NCBI GenBank assembly: GCA_003427395.1
Contig: BFEA01000011.1
Location: 4,434,595 to 4,498,594, forward strand
Length of the DNA: 64,000 nucleotides
Direction of reading: 5' to 3'
Source: Chara braunii
Taxonomy: Eukaryota > Streptophyta > Charophyceae > Charales > Characeae
A program made the translations under genes and the position numbers. Below are positions 63,546-64,000 of the stretch, one piece after another (the stretch's first letter is position 1; the number at the start of each line of letters is the position of its first letter). The notes beneath the pieces were generated by a model that saw nothing but the letters and a program-made list of their open reading frames with translations, was not told the DNA's origin and searched no databases.

Positions 63546-63650
63546 TCCTTCTTCCCCCGAATACAACGTACCGTCATTATAGTTGTATTTAGACTTCAAT
63601 ACCCCAAATACAGCTATAATGACCCTACGTTGTATTGGGGGGAAGAAGGA
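63546..63650. mobile_element. TIR-4 (Stowaway-like) MITE
   Basis: CCTTCTTCCCCCGAATACAA to ACGTTGTATTGGGGGGAAGAAGG around a short centre. Flanking TA is present on both sides but separated by one and three bases, so the ends are slightly altered. Confidence 0.88.
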
Positions 63651-63680
63651 GGTAGAACAGATGGTTATTTTATAGACTAC

Positions 63681-63730
63681 CCTCTTTCCCCCCGAATACA
63701 ACGTACGGCCATTATAGATGTATTTGGCGC
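63681..63730. mobile_element. Left arm of a TIR-4 MITE
   Basis: CCTCTTTCCCCCCGAATACA, ACGTACGGCCATTATAG, TGTATTTGG; the right arm is absent. The remaining sequence to 64000 shows an A-run (63890-63906) and a lone B-box-like GGTTCGATCC at 63949. Confidence 0.75.
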
Positions 63731-64000
63731 AACTCCCTGTCTAGATACCGATAAGACCCAGAATTCTAGTCGGGTGGGGACGGTAAATCTCCAAGCCTTG
63801 GTGACTTGGTCTGTTCTCCATCTTAGCGAATGAATCTTCCTCGAGCACCNCCCCCTCTAGTAGAGGTCGCGGGTTATGATATTTAATCAAAAAAAAAAAA
63901 AAAAAACTTCACGGAGCGCGATCAGACAGCTTGGCAGCAGCCCCTGGTTCGATCCAGCGTGGCATGGCCGATTACTGTCTCTCTCGCTTTTTTTTTTTTT

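Overview
The window is nuclear DNA from a eukaryote with a large, repeat-choked genome. The LINE types (APE endonuclease, RT, zf-RVT zinc finger), the U6, U2, 5S and 18S-like pieces, and the MITE and SINE load fit the green plant lineage. A charophyte such as Chara is my guess from general likeness only. I see no clear host gene: nearly everything is a transposable element, a remnant of one, or a small-RNA-derived retroposon.

Positions 1-9.4 kb hold two head-to-head LINEs separated by a 0.5-kb tRNA-derived SINE. The plus-strand LINE is almost complete (ORF1, ORF2, A-rich tail) but broken, and a long-TIR element sits inside its ORF1. A 0.3-kb fragment of 18S rRNA follows at 10.7-11.05 kb, and then the 3' half of another LINE on the minus strand (12.3-14.6 kb).

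Positions 14.6-35.7 kb hold the most unusual content. I read it as two large related DNA elements separated by a LINE fragment. Element I (about 14.65-27.17 kb) has a duplicated TATA-bearing unit, a long tandem array (with an assembly gap), and a multi-part reading frame with an acidic N-terminal region, a ParB-like domain and a region laid out like a beta-class DNA amino-methyltransferase. It ends with an intact-looking Ulp1-type SUMO protease gene. Element II (about 28.8-35.75 kb) has a similar array and a decayed DUF7869-type (transposase-like) gene. Both elements carry arrays of a near-palindromic core, TCGTGTCGAACACGA, and share a right-end sequence.

Positions 35.7-64 kb are noncoding mosaics: a decayed Ty3/gypsy integrase, at least six TIR/MITE families (several with target-site duplications confirmed by empty paralogous sites in this window), three tRNA-derived SINE families, one further retroposon family, a cluster of U6 snRNA-derived pieces partly fused to a SINE, a U2-headed mini-retroposon, a 5S rRNA-like copy, and many microsatellites. 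Frames shift in most reading frames, so the protein annotations describe decayed or mis-assembled genes unless noted.
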